From an uncultured Oscillospiraceae bacterium (GTDB lineage: Bacteria > Bacillota > Clostridia > Oscillospirales > Oscillospiraceae): a stretch of DNA of 18,666 nucleotides. This document shows, in pieces, positions 1 to 7,311 of the stretch (the stretch's first letter is position 1; each line of letters opens with the position of its first letter). Location of the stretch: assembly GCA_910588625.1 (NCBI GenBank), contig CAJUQN010000052.1, positions 1-18,666 on the forward strand. The letters run 5' to 3'. The translations under genes were made by a program, and so were the position numbers. Below the pieces are notes generated by a model. The model was not told the DNA's origin and made no database searches. It saw only the letters and a program-made list of their open reading frames with translations.

Positions 1-240
1 TTCATAAAGTCAGGATCGTCCTCTTTCACCTCCATGCCGGAGATCATATCCACCATGACCGATTTATAGCCTCCTGCGGCGCGATACCGTCTCAGATACC
101 GCCCCCGCTCTTCACCGAGCTTCGTACATCCCATAAGGCACTATGGGTTCACGTCGGAGTATTAGAGTTCTGACTTCCCGTCACACCGGGGTTAGCAGGT
201 TCTTCCCCTGCCCAATCAAGCATAGAGTTCAGATTTCTAA
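1..240 (-). other. Structured segment, candidate 5' part of a group II intron (partial)
   Basis: Read on the minus strand this stretch shows several short hairpins in a row: GCAGG/CCTGC near 208-190, CCC/GGG near 187-174, a perfect CCCATA/TATGGG pair at 148-131, and GCTC/GAGC just after. Such density is typical of a folded RNA, and phrases such as GACGTGAACCC recall domain I of bacterial group II introns. A short minus-strand ORF begins at 56 (or 134 in the same frame) and runs off the window. It has an AGGAGG upstream and an acidic start (MVDMISGMEVKEDDPDFM), which could be the start of a maturase or an unrelated protein. The IS-derived unit at 241 interrupts the segment. The assignment is by resemblance only; no catalytic domain V is visible because the window starts here. 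Confidence 0.3.
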
Positions 241-248
241 GAGCCTGT

Positions 249-516
249 TTAAAATCTTCTAATGAGGATGGCAATGAGGGCAAACGTGAGAATCTGAGCA
301 GAAATATAAAGTTTGCGTTCACAATTTTTCCAAAGTCTGCGGAATTTGTCGAGCCAGCCGAAAAGACGCTCTACCACCCAGCGGCGTGGCAGAACGACAA
401 ACTTGTGTAATTCGCTGCGTTTTACTACCTCAACCTGTGCGCCGCAAATATCTTTCACCTGATTTGCGAATCGTTCGCCGGAATAACCCGCGTCCACCAG
501 AAACTTCTCCAAGGGG
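249..516 (-). pseudogene. IS5-family transposase, C-terminal fragment (left arm)
   Basis: About 87 codons remain of a DDE transposase of the IS5 family. The typical C-terminal stretch VVLPRRWVVERLFGWL, with the family's R-W-V-V-E-R glutamate region, is followed by KFRRLWKNCER and a hydrophobic tail ending in LIRRF. The stop codon (249-251) lies inside the terminal inverted repeat. The upstream catalytic aspartates and the start are missing, because the gene is cut at about position 512-517 where foreign sequence begins. It cannot encode an active transposase by itself. Confidence 0.8.
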
Positions 517-517
517 A

Positions 518-610
518 CGGAACCTGCTGGAACACCTGGGCTACACCGTCCGCCGCCTGGGCAGCCGGTATCACACCACCAGGGAGATGGACAGCCTCCG
601 CATCAAGGAC
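518..610 (+). pseudogene. Fragment of TOPRIM/primase-like (DUF3991-type) protein
   Basis: Between the two IS arms an open stretch reads NLLEHLGYTVRRLGSRY followed by TTREMDSLRIKD. This pattern (an N-terminal helix, G-Y-T-V-x-R, then a strand with E-x-D-S-x-R-I) resembles the N-terminus of CHC2/TOPRIM proteins carried by clostridial conjugative elements. Only about 31 codons are present. The frame continues leftward and rightward only by chance into antisense IS sequence, stopping at 644-646. It is a scrap, useful as evidence that an integrative element was once present here. Family assignment is by memory of the motif. Confidence 0.4.
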
Positions 611-768
611 ACAAGTTTGTTGTGCTGCCGCGCCGTTGGGTGGTAGGGCGTCTTTTCGTCTGGCTCAACAAATTCCACAGCCTTTGGAAAAATTGTGAGT
701 GCAAACGCTCTATTTCTGCCCAGCTTCTTACTTTTGCCCTCATTGCCATTCTTATTAGAAGATTTTAA
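610..768 (+). pseudogene. IS5-family transposase, C-terminal fragment (right arm)
   Basis: The last ~52 codons of a second IS5-family transposase: HKFVVLPRRWVVGRLFVWL, then a KFHSLWKNCECK stretch and the same ALIAILIRRF tail as the left arm, ending at TAA 766-768 inside the inverted repeat. The family's conserved R-W-V-V-E-R is changed to R-W-V-V-G-R, so the catalytic-region glutamate is lost in this copy, and W-L-D-K becomes W-L-N-K. It is inverted relative to the left arm and is truncated at the TOPRIM scrap. Confidence 0.75.
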
Positions 769-776
769 ACAGGCTC

Positions 777-850
777 CTAATGCCCTATGTTACCGGTATC
801 GAATCCCCCGATCACCGGGCGGGCATAATTGGGCGCGATGTATAGCGTTT
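777..850. other. Short spacer with no assigned gene
   Basis: The 74 bases between the IS unit and the nagA terminator hold no start codon with a ribosome site. On the minus strand one frame reads IAPNYARPVIGGFDTGNIGH before a stop. This could be the tail of a lost coding region that continued into the segment now cut by the IS unit, but it is too short to identify. Confidence 0.3.
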
Positions 851-891
851 TAAAAGCCCCCTCTTTCGATAAGAATATCGAGAGAAGGGGC
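851..891 (-). terminator. Rho-independent terminator of the tct-nag operon
   Basis: A long stem pairs 856-870 with 77-91 of the 800 block (GCCCCCTCTTTCGAT against ATCGAGAGAAGGGGC, with one mismatch and one wobble) around a six-base loop. Read on the minus strand it is followed by TTTTAAAA. It lies five bases after the nagA stop, so it closes the minus-strand operon. Confidence 0.85.
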
Positions 892-895
892 CAGT

Positions 896-2074
896 TCATA
901 TCTTAACTGCAATTCTGCCGTCCAGCAGCACCATGGAAATGTTGACATTTTCATCAAATATGCACAGATCGCCATCGAAACCAGGCGCAAGACGACCTTT
1001 GCAGCCATCCAGGCCCAGCACCCGGCAGGGATTGAGGGTCATCATAGCGACAGCCTGGGGCAGAGTAACTCCCGCCATTTTCCACATAGTGCGGACACAG
1101 CGGTCCGTGGTGCACACACTGCCGCCGAAGCAGGAGCCATCTATGACGTAGGCTGCGCCGTCCCGCACGACCACATCCTGACCGGCGCTCAAGCTGCCCA
1201 GCTTGACCACGGAGCCATCGGGAAGTCCCGCGCCCCGGGTGGCGTCGGTTACCAGTATGATGCTGCCCGGATCCTTGCATTTGACAATCAGCCGCAGCAA
1301 CTCCGGGGGGAGGTGTACTCCGTCGGCAATAATCTCTACTGTGAGGCCGTCCAACAGATAGCTGCTCTCCACCACGCCCAGATAACGCCGGGCCTCCCGT
1401 CTGCGCAGGGAGGACATACCACTGTACAAATGAGTGATATGGGTGTAGCCGTGTTCCATGGCGGCGCAGACCTGATTGTATTCCGCATCGCTGTGGCCGA
1501 TGGCGGCCAAGATACCCCGCCGGGCCAACTCGTCCCCCAGCTCTAGGGCGCCGGGGAGCTCGCAGGCGGCGGACACATGGGTAATATCGGAGCTGTCATT
1601 CAGCACCTGACGGACATGGTCCAAGGTGGGCAGACGGAGAAGCGACGGGTCCTGGGCCCCGGCTTGGACTGGGGAGAGCCAGGGCCCTTCCAGGTGCAGC
1701 CCGTGTAGATGAGGCATGGGCCAGCCGGCGCGTTTGGTTTGCACAAAAGCGGAGAACACTTGGCGCAGTTCCTCATCGGTACAGGTCATGGTGGTGGGCT
1801 GGAGGAGTGTGGTACCGTGGGAGAGATGAAACCGAGCGGCTCCCACCATGGCCTGGACCGTGCCGTCCATGAAATCGTATCCCCCTCCGCCGTGGACGTG
1901 CAGGTCCACAAAGCCGGGACTTACATACCGCCCCCCCGCGTCAATGACTTGGCCAGCCTGGCTGGGCGCCCCCTCTTGAAGCGCGGCGATTTTCCCGTTC
2001 TCCAGAACCAGGGAGAGCCCGCTTTGCAGGCGGTCCTCCAAAACCAAGATCCCATTGGTGATAACAGCTCTCAT
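896..2074 (-). CDS. nagA: N-acetylglucosamine-6-phosphate deacetylase
   Basis: Cytosolic amidohydrolase of 392 residues, the usual family length. NagA removes the acetyl group from GlcNAc-6-phosphate to give glucosamine-6-phosphate and acetate, the substrate for the adjacent NagB. Family landmarks are all visible: the metal site HVHGGGG (H59, H61), LHLEGPW with E129, GHSDAEY (H194), THLYSGM (H215), the substrate loop IIADGVHLPPELL around H254, and the catalytic aspartate in LVTDATRGAG (D277). The ATG at 2074 is chosen because the nagB stop and this start share one base (TAATG) and homology begins here. An in-frame extension to 2302 is only a shadow of nagB. There is no clear ribosome site, so translational coupling to nagB is likely. 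It is the last gene of the operon. The metal ligands look intact. Confidence 0.93.
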   Translation of the reverse strand: MRAVITNGILVLEDRLQSGLSLVLENGKIAALQEGAPSQAGQVIDAGGRYVSPGFVDLHVHGGGGYDFMDGTVQAMVGAARFHLSHGTTLLQPTTMTCTDEELRQVFSAFVQTKRAGWPMPHLHGLHLEGPWLSPVQAGAQDPSLLRLPTLDHVRQVLNDSSDITHVSAACELPGALELGDELARRGILAAIGHSDAEYNQVCAAMEHGYTHITHLYSGMSSLRRREARRYLGVVESSYLLDGLTVEIIADGVHLPPELLRLIVKCKDPGSIILVTDATRGAGLPDGSVVKLGSLSAGQDVVVRDGAAYVIDGSCFGGSVCTTDRCVRTMWKMAGVTLPQAVAMMTLNPCRVLGLDGCKGRLAPGFDGDLCIFDENVNISMVLLDGRIAVKI

Positions 2075-2841
2075 TACAATACCAGGGCGGCGGCGGCCTC
2101 GTCCAGAAAAAGGGAGGTAGCCGGATGGGTGGTGAGGATAGATGCCGGACACTGGGGCGTCACCGGTCCCCGCAGGATATTCTGGACAGCCTGCGCCTTG
2201 GTAGAGCCGGGGACGGTACAGATAATCTGCCCGGCGGAAAAAAGCGCGGGGATGGTCACCGTGATGGCATAGGCGGGAACGTCCTCCAGCGCGGCAAAGC
2301 AACCGTCATGGACCTGCTGAAGCCGGCACACCTGATCCAGTTCCACCACTTTTACCAATTTGGGATCCTGAAAATCTGCCACGCTGGGATCGTTGAATGC
2401 GATATGCCCATTTTCTCCAACGCCCATGAAGCACACATCCAGTGCGCTTTCTCTCAGGAACGCTTCATAATATTCCGCCTCCTTCTGTGCCGCCTGGGCA
2501 GAGGCAGCGGAACGGATGCAGTGGACACTGCGGAAGGGGAGCCGGTCGAACAGGCGGGTGCGCAAAAAGGCGGAGAAGCGCTGAGGCGACGCCGGGTCCA
2601 GCCCCACGTATTCATCCATGTGGCAGGCGTTGACCCTGGACCAGTCCAGGTCCACGCTTACCAGGTTTTGGAGCACTTCCTCCTGGGAGGGGGCCGCGGC
2701 GAACATGACCGTGATGATCTCTTTCCGCTCCAGCGCGTCCCGAAGGGCTCGGACCCCGGCTTTAGCGGCTGCCGCGCCCATAGCGGCGCGGTCAGGATAG
2801 ATGGTCACATCCAGCCTATTTTGGGTAAGCTGCTTCAGCAT
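2074..2841 (-). CDS. nagB: Glucosamine-6-phosphate deaminase
   Basis: Cytosolic enzyme of 255 residues that converts glucosamine-6-phosphate to fructose-6-phosphate and ammonia, feeding glycolysis. The catalytic region HMDEYVGL (D76) and the family signature GVGENGHIAFNDP (140-152, with H146) are intact, and the TVPGSTKA-type substrate loop is at about 209-216. The start at 2841 was chosen because AAAGGGG lies upstream with correct spacing and family homology begins with an LDVTIYPDRAA stretch. A longer in-frame reading to 3072 is antisense noise over the previous gene. The start overlaps the end of the oxidoreductase gene by seven bases and the stop overlaps nagA by one. This argues strongly for one transcript and coupled translation of the last three genes. 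Confidence 0.93.
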   Translation of the reverse strand: MLKQLTQNRLDVTIYPDRAAMGAAAAKAGVRALRDALERKEIITVMFAAAPSQEEVLQNLVSVDLDWSRVNACHMDEYVGLDPASPQRFSAFLRTRLFDRLPFRSVHCIRSAASAQAAQKEAEYYEAFLRESALDVCFMGVGENGHIAFNDPSVADFQDPKLVKVVELDQVCRLQQVHDGCFAALEDVPAYAITVTIPALFSAGQIICTVPGSTKAQAVQNILRGPVTPQCPASILTTHPATSLFLDEAAAALVL

Positions 2842-3875
2842 GGAACCGCCCCTTTCCGCAGGTCCACGGGCTTCCCTGTCCGGGAGGAGTCGTAGATTGC
2901 CAAAATGATTTCCAGAGGAGGACGTCCGGAGGCTGCGTCCGCCATGAGGGGTGCTCCGTTCAAAATGGCGTCCACCAGATTGCCGATCTGTTTTAAGTGG
3001 CCCTTTACGTCGATGGCCTTCGGGTCGGAGGAGGCCACGTTTTTGGCTTTCCGCCCCGTGGGAAGATTGCATGAGATGGGCAGGTCCCAGCGGAGGATGG
3101 AGTCCTCCTCCAGCACCACGCTGCCCTTGTCTCCACAGATCTCGATGCGGCGGGGATATCCAGGATAGCAGGTGGTGGACCCCTCCAGGGTACCGACCGC
3201 GCCGTTTTCAAACTCCAAAATGGCCACGGCGGAGTCCTCCACCTCCACCTGCCTGGTCTGGGTCTTGGTCAGGGCGGTGACGGTTTTCACCGGCCCCATC
3301 AGATAACGGTACACATCGACCCCATGTATTCCTTGGTTCATCAGGCAGCCGCCGCCGTCCATGGCCCAGGTGCCCCGCCAGCCGCCGGAGGCGTAATACT
3401 CACGGGAGCGGAAATATTTCATGGACAGGCTGCCCGACACGATGGCGCCAAAAGCCCCGGCGTCCAGCGCCCGGTGAATCTCCTGCACCGCGTCGGAAAA
3501 CCGGAACTGAGAGATGACGCACACCTTCATCCCGGTGCGCTCCGCCGTGGAGATCAACAGGTCCGCGTCGGTCAGAGAGAGGCTCATAGGCTTTTCCACC
3601 ACCAGATGCTTGCCCGCCTCCATGACTTTAACCGCCTGGGCCGTGTGGAGTCCGCTGGGGGTGCACACGCACACCGCGTCCACCTCCTCAGACGCACACA
3701 GCTCGTCCAGAGAGCTGAACAGCTTAACGGGCCAGGTCTCCAAAAAGCGCTGGGCGCTGGGGCGGTGTTCATCAAAAGCACCTGTCAGCTCAGCCTCGGG
3801 GATCTGCGCAATGGCTGCGGCGTGAAAATTGGCGATCATACCGCAGCCGATGATTGCGAACCGTACTTTGCTCAT
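2835..3875 (-). CDS. Gfo/Idh/MocA-family NAD(P)-dependent oxidoreductase
   Basis: A 346-residue cytosolic dehydrogenase with an N-terminal Rossmann fold (FAIIGCGMIANFH, residues 6-18), the family's EKP motif (E94-K95-P96 in VVEKPMSL), and the C-terminal catalytic segment GGGCLMNQGIHGVD with H184 and D187 in the usual places. Such enzymes oxidise a sugar or inositol hydroxyl, often at C3, with NAD(P). The substrate cannot be read from the sequence. The start at 3875 has AAAGGAA upstream. Being locked by overlap to nagB/nagA and following a TIM-barrel isomerase, it probably works on the same imported sugar derivative. Gfo/Idh enzymes paired with AP-endonuclease-2-fold partners are known in 3-keto-glycoside cleavage, which is one possible role here (inference). 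Confidence 0.9.
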   Translation of the reverse strand: MSKVRFAIIGCGMIANFHAAAIAQIPEAELTGAFDEHRPSAQRFLETWPVKLFSSLDELCASEEVDAVCVCTPSGLHTAQAVKVMEAGKHLVVEKPMSLSLTDADLLISTAERTGMKVCVISQFRFSDAVQEIHRALDAGAFGAIVSGSLSMKYFRSREYYASGGWRGTWAMDGGGCLMNQGIHGVDVYRYLMGPVKTVTALTKTQTRQVEVEDSAVAILEFENGAVGTLEGSTTCYPGYPRRIEICGDKGSVVLEEDSILRWDLPISCNLPTGRKAKNVASSDPKAIDVKGHLKQIGNLVDAILNGAPLMADAASGRPPLEIILAIYDSSRTGKPVDLRKGAVPC

Positions 3876-3912
3876 AGTCGCTCATTCCTTTCGTTGTTTG
3901 GGGTTTGTCAGG

Positions 3913-4794
3913 CTATCTGACCTCGCCCCTCCAGGCATATTCGTCCCGCAGGATGTCCAGGTAAGCGCTGGTGGCCTCATAACCGCCGTCGGAAAAAGAG
4001 GAGCCCTGGGGGCGGGCCAGCTCACTCTCGCTGAACGCCGCTTTTTTCATGCGGTAGTGGGTCTCGATAGACACATAGCCCTCATAGCCATCCGCCTTGA
4101 GCCGCCTGAGCGCGCCGTGGAAATCCACGTCCCCCTGCCCCATGAGGGCTGGCTCATAGAAATCCTGTCCCGTGGTGGACCGGGCGTCCTTCAGGTGGAT
4201 ATGCCGGATCCACGGCTTTAAAAGTTCATACCCCACCGGATAAGGGGGCGGCGCGCCAGGGTCGGACACCTCGTTGCCCGGATCCCACAGGGCGGCCAAA
4301 TGGTCGGAACCCGCCAGCTCCAGAAAATCATGAAGCATCTGCATATTGATGGTGCACACGCTGGGTTCGGACTCGATGGCGATAATGACGTCGTTTTCCT
4401 CCGCCATGCGGATGGCCCGCTGATAGCGCTCCACGATCCTGGGGAAGCTCTTCTCGCCCAAGCCGTCTTTCCAAAAAGTGAAGCCCCGGATGATCTTGGT
4501 GCCCCACAAGTGGGCGGCGTCGATGCACCGGCCCAGGCCGGCCAGATGCTCCTCATATTCCTCTTCACTGTTCAGGTCGCATTTGAAAAAGGGTGAGGCC
4601 ACCGCGCAGATGGCCAGACCATAGTCATCGCACACGGATTTGACGTACTTGAAATCCTCCGGGGTCATTTGGAAGGGATTGCGCTCCTGGACGGAGCGGA
4701 TCTCCAGCGCATTCAGGCCGTATTTCACCGCCAGTTTTGCCGCGGTGGGCAGATCCTGGGACACCTCGTCGGAGATAAACGCGGTTTTATACAT
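3913..4794 (-). CDS. Sugar phosphate isomerase/epimerase-like TIM-barrel protein
   Basis: A 293-residue protein of the xylose-isomerase-like TIM barrel (AP endonuclease 2) family. Metal-binding positions expected for the fold are present: E141 in IIAIESEP, D171 in ALWDPGN, the HIH pair in WIRHIHLKDAR (H198, H200) and E244 in VSIETHYR. Relatives isomerise, epimerise or dehydrate sugars and keto-sugars, and no specific reaction can be assigned. AAGGGGA lies upstream of the ATG. It sits 34 bp after the VOC gene and 37 bp before the Gfo/Idh gene on the same strand. It is only distantly like the second TIM-barrel gene at 11189, so the two are probably not simple duplicates. Confidence 0.88.
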   Translation of the reverse strand: MYKTAFISDEVSQDLPTAAKLAVKYGLNALEIRSVQERNPFQMTPEDFKYVKSVCDDYGLAICAVASPFFKCDLNSEEEYEEHLAGLGRCIDAAHLWGTKIIRGFTFWKDGLGEKSFPRIVERYQRAIRMAEENDVIIAIESEPSVCTINMQMLHDFLELAGSDHLAALWDPGNEVSDPGAPPPYPVGYELLKPWIRHIHLKDARSTTGQDFYEPALMGQGDVDFHGALRRLKADGYEGYVSIETHYRMKKAAFSESELARPQGSSFSDGGYEATSAYLDILRDEYAWRGEVR

Positions 4795-4828
4795 TGATTT
4801 GGTTCCCCTTTCAATCGTGATAAGCCTT

Positions 4829-5143
4829 TCAGAACTCCATCAGCTCTACAACCACTCCATCGCCGGTCTCGTAAAAGCCCACCCTGTGCCCCGCCACTGA
4901 GGAAAAGGGGGGCAGCAGCACCTTCAATCCGGCAGACTCAGTCTCAATGCTGTCCACATGGTAGGCCACATGAGGGGCGGCGCGCAGCTTTTCCGGCACG
5001 GTTGAGTCGGGCAGGCAGCGCAGCCACTCCACCCGGAAGGGGTGCCGGTGGGGGTCGGTGACCCACACCTGGGTGTGCGCTACAAAACGCTCCTCCGGAT
5101 GGGACTGGCCGGCAGGAAGGCCAATGTGGTCAAATTCTCTCAT
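4829..5143 (-). CDS. VOC (glyoxalase-fold) family protein
   Basis: A small protein of 104 residues with vicinal-oxygen-chelate features: it opens FDHIGLPA (a metal-ligand type histidine at residue 6), has a mid segment APHVAYHVDSIE, and closes VGFYETGDGVVVELMEF with a C-terminal glutamate where VOC metal ligands fall. The family includes lyases, isomerases and binding proteins, so the reaction is unknown. It lies between tctA and the isomerase gene with gaps of 21 and 34 bp, so it should be co-transcribed and may process the imported compound. GGAAAGGTG lies upstream. It is a single VOC unit, shorter than two-unit glyoxalases, and probably dimeric. Confidence 0.8.
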   Translation of the reverse strand: MREFDHIGLPAGQSHPEERFVAHTQVWVTDPHRHPFRVEWLRCLPDSTVPEKLRAAPHVAYHVDSIETESAGLKVLLPPFSSVAGHRVGFYETGDGVVVELMEF

Positions 5144-5164
5144 GCCTCTGTCACACCTTTCCTC

Positions 5165-6682
5165 TCATCCCTTGCCGTCCTTCTTGAACAGCTTTGCCTT
5201 AACAGAGCGGCCCAGCTTGGCCACAAAGGGAATCTGGGGCAGAACCAGGGCCAGAATGAACAGCAGGAAGAAAACGCTGATGGGCCGGGTGAAGAAGGGA
5301 GTGATGTCCCCCTTGCCCAGAATCAGGGCCCGGCGCAGGTTCTCGTCGGCCATGTTTCCCAGGATTACGCCCAGAAGCAAAGGCGCCATGGGATATTCCA
5401 TATGCCGCATGAGAACACCCAGCAGGCCGAAAAAGAACATCAGGTAAATATCGAAGAGCCGGTTGTTCACCACGAAAGCGCCGATTACACAGCAGATGAA
5501 AATGATGGGCATCAGGATCCGGTTGTCGATCTGCAAGATGTGCACGGTGGCCCGGGACATGGTGGAAGCTGCGATCCACATGACAATGGCGGAGAATGTG
5601 ATGAAAATGGCCACATAATATAAAAACTCCGGCGTGTCGTTCATCATCAGAGGGCCGGGGCGGTAGCCATGCATCCAGAAGGCGGCCAGCAGCACCGCCG
5701 CCGAGGTGGAGCCGGGAATGGCCAGGGAGAGGACCGGGATGATGGCCCCGCCTACCGCGGCGTTGTTGCCCGCTTCGGCGGAAACCACGCCGTCGATGCA
5801 GCCCTTTCCCCAGAGCTTGGGAGTCTTGGAGGCCTTTTTTTCCGCCCAGTAGGCGATCCAACCGCCGGTGTCCTCGCCTACACCGGGGATGGCGCCCATA
5901 CACACCCCAAGCAAGGAGGAACGCAGGATATTCAGCTTGTTCCGGGCCAGCACGGCAAAGCCCTCCTTCACGTGGAACTTTTCCGCCCGGATGAACTCCC
6001 GCTTCTCAGGATTGAGGGCATTGATGATCTCTGGAAAGCCGAACAGGCCGATCATGACTGGGAGCAGGGAGATCCCGGCGGTGAGGTTCATGCTGTCGAA
6101 GCAGAAGCGGGCCACGGAATTCACCGTGTCGCGGCCCACCATGGACAGCAGCAGTCCCACGAAGCCGGAGATCCAGCCTTTCAGCGGGTGGCCGTTGGAG
6201 GTCAGGTTGCCGCAGATAACAATGCCGAAGATGGCCAGGAGGAACATCTCGTGGGAATTGAACTTCAGCGCGATGTCGGTAATCAGCGGAGTGAAGAGCA
6301 GCACGCAGATAATGCTGATCAGCGTACCAAAGAAGGAAGAGGCGGTGGCAACGAAAATGGCCAGGCCACCCTTGCCCTGCTGCGCCAGGGGGTGCCCCTC
6401 CATGGCGGTGGCGGCGGAGGCAGGAGTGCCGGGGATATTGAGCAGAATGGCGGACTGGCAGCCGCCGGAGATGGCGCCAACATAGACCCCCATCAGCACC
6501 AAAATGGCAATGGGGCCGTCCATGCTGTAGGTGAGCCCGGTGAGCAGGGCTACGCCCATAGTAGCGGTGAGGCCGGGCAGCATACCGAAAATCAGGCCCA
6601 GCACCACGGACAGCACCAGCGCCAGAAAGCCCATGGGGGAGAAAACCACCTGCAGCGCCTGAAGGATATACTCAAATGTCAT
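5165..6682 (-). CDS. tctA: Tripartite tricarboxylate transporter large permease
   Basis: The 505-residue integral membrane subunit of a TTT-family secondary transporter, of usual family length with about a dozen hydrophobic spans. Typical glycine/proline motifs are clear: FGMLPGLTATMG (residues 32-43), LNIPGTPASAATAMEG (81-96) and, in the second half, GAIPGVGEDTGGW. These form the substrate path in the TctA fold. Together with TctB and the TctC binding lipoprotein it imports carboxylated solutes using an ion gradient. AAGGAGG is eight bases upstream of the ATG, and the gene begins 16 bp after tctB. Symbol use reflects family only; citrate is not implied as the substrate. Confidence 0.93.
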   Translation of the reverse strand: MTFEYILQALQVVFSPMGFLALVLSVVLGLIFGMLPGLTATMGVALLTGLTYSMDGPIAILVLMGVYVGAISGGCQSAILLNIPGTPASAATAMEGHPLAQQGKGGLAIFVATASSFFGTLISIICVLLFTPLITDIALKFNSHEMFLLAIFGIVICGNLTSNGHPLKGWISGFVGLLLSMVGRDTVNSVARFCFDSMNLTAGISLLPVMIGLFGFPEIINALNPEKREFIRAEKFHVKEGFAVLARNKLNILRSSLLGVCMGAIPGVGEDTGGWIAYWAEKKASKTPKLWGKGCIDGVVSAEAGNNAAVGGAIIPVLSLAIPGSTSAAVLLAAFWMHGYRPGPLMMNDTPEFLYYVAIFITFSAIVMWIAASTMSRATVHILQIDNRILMPIIFICCVIGAFVVNNRLFDIYLMFFFGLLGVLMRHMEYPMAPLLLGVILGNMADENLRRALILGKGDITPFFTRPISVFFLLFILALVLPQIPFVAKLGRSVKAKLFKKDGKG

Positions 6683-6698
6683 GTGTTAGGACCTCCTT

Positions 6699-7220
6699 CT
6701 AGGGCATGGGAACCGAAAAGATCACCTGGAACAGCACAACAATACCCGCGATGCTCAGCGCGGCAATGACGGCCAGCTTCAGGATGGTCTTCACTTCCTT
6801 TTTCCAGTTCAAGTAGAGCAGCGAGGCGAGCAGGGCCAGAAAAGAGGCTAGCCAGAAGGGAAGGCGGCCCAGCAGCACAAAAATATAGATGGCGAAGATC
6901 GCCAGCCCTCCGGCGGCCCGCCATACCTTGGGGCTGCGCAGGCCGGCGGGGATGGCATAGGCCACTTGGGCCCACCGCTCGGAAATGGAGCTGCCCTTGA
7001 GCGAGCCGAAGAACTGGATCACGGACATCAGCGCCAGCCCCGAGGCGATGATGATGGGCATGAAGCCGGGGGAGGCGTAGAACACCGCCTTGGACGCCTT
7101 CCAGTAGCCCACGCTCAGGATGATGGCGGCAATACAGATGATGAACAGTACGATGGAGGTAAGAAAGTCCAGATGCTCCTTTCCTTCTGGCAGCTGGACA
7201 GGCTTCTTTTCGTCGGACAT
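6699..7220 (-). CDS. tctB: Tripartite tricarboxylate transporter small permease
   Basis: A 173-residue membrane protein with a charged N-terminus (MSDEKKPVQLPEGKEH) and four to five hydrophobic spans, the pattern of TctB/TTT small subunits, which associate with TctA. Sequence motifs are weak in this family, so the call rests on size, topology and position directly between tctC and tctA. GGAAGG lies upstream of the ATG at 7220. A longer in-frame reading in another frame over the same bases (to 7275) is a shadow. Confidence 0.85.
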   Translation of the reverse strand: MSDEKKPVQLPEGKEHLDFLTSIVLFIICIAAIILSVGYWKASKAVFYASPGFMPIIIASGLALMSVIQFFGSLKGSSISERWAQVAYAIPAGLRSPKVWRAAGGLAIFAIYIFVLLGRLPFWLASFLALLASLLYLNWKKEVKTILKLAVIAALSIAGIVVLFQVIFSVPMP

Positions 7221-7246
7221 GAGGACCTTCCTTTCCAGTCAATATA

Positions 7247-7287
7247 GAAGGGGCATCTGCGGGCGCGAGGCTCACAAATGCCCCTTC
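7247..7287 (-). promoter_or_regulatory. Intercistronic hairpin between tctC and tctB
   Basis: A perfect 10-bp inverted repeat (GAAGGGGCAT at 7247-7256, ATGCCCCTTC at 7278-7287) encloses a GC-rich 21-base loop in the 91-bp gap. There is no T-run on the minus strand. It is therefore more likely a partial terminator or an mRNA-stability element that keeps binding-protein message in excess over the permease message than a full terminator. That role is inference from similar arrangements. Confidence 0.6.
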
Positions 7288-7311
7288 CGGCGTTGGTCTA
7301 AATGTTCAAGA

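Larger units (their letters stand above)
241..776. mobile_element. Composite-like unit of two inverted truncated IS5-type ends
   Basis: The unit starts with GAGCCTGTTTAAAATCTTCT and ends with the exact inverse. It is flanked on both sides by CTAA (237-240 and 777-780), which fits a target-site duplication of the IS5/IS427 type. Each arm is the 3' end of an IS5-family transposase gene pointing outward. The left arm is about 275 bp and the right about 165 bp, and the shared ~165 bp look roughly 85% identical by eye, so they come from two related IS copies. The inner ends are cut and about 93 bp of unrelated coding sequence lies between them. The duplication suggests that the whole unit moved as one piece with transposase supplied from elsewhere. 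Confidence 0.65.

Noticed and set aside
790..830. A tRNA-3'-end-like phrase (GGTATCGAATCCCCC)
   Set aside because: No acceptor, D or anticodon stem can be folded around it on either strand.
2075..2302. N-terminal extension of nagA
   Set aside because: It overlaps nagB in another frame, lacks homology to NagA and has no ribosome site; the TAATG coupling fixes the start at 2074.
5669..6769. A 366-codon plus-strand open frame over tctA
   Set aside because: Low-complexity composition antisense to conserved TctA motifs and no ribosome site; a shadow.
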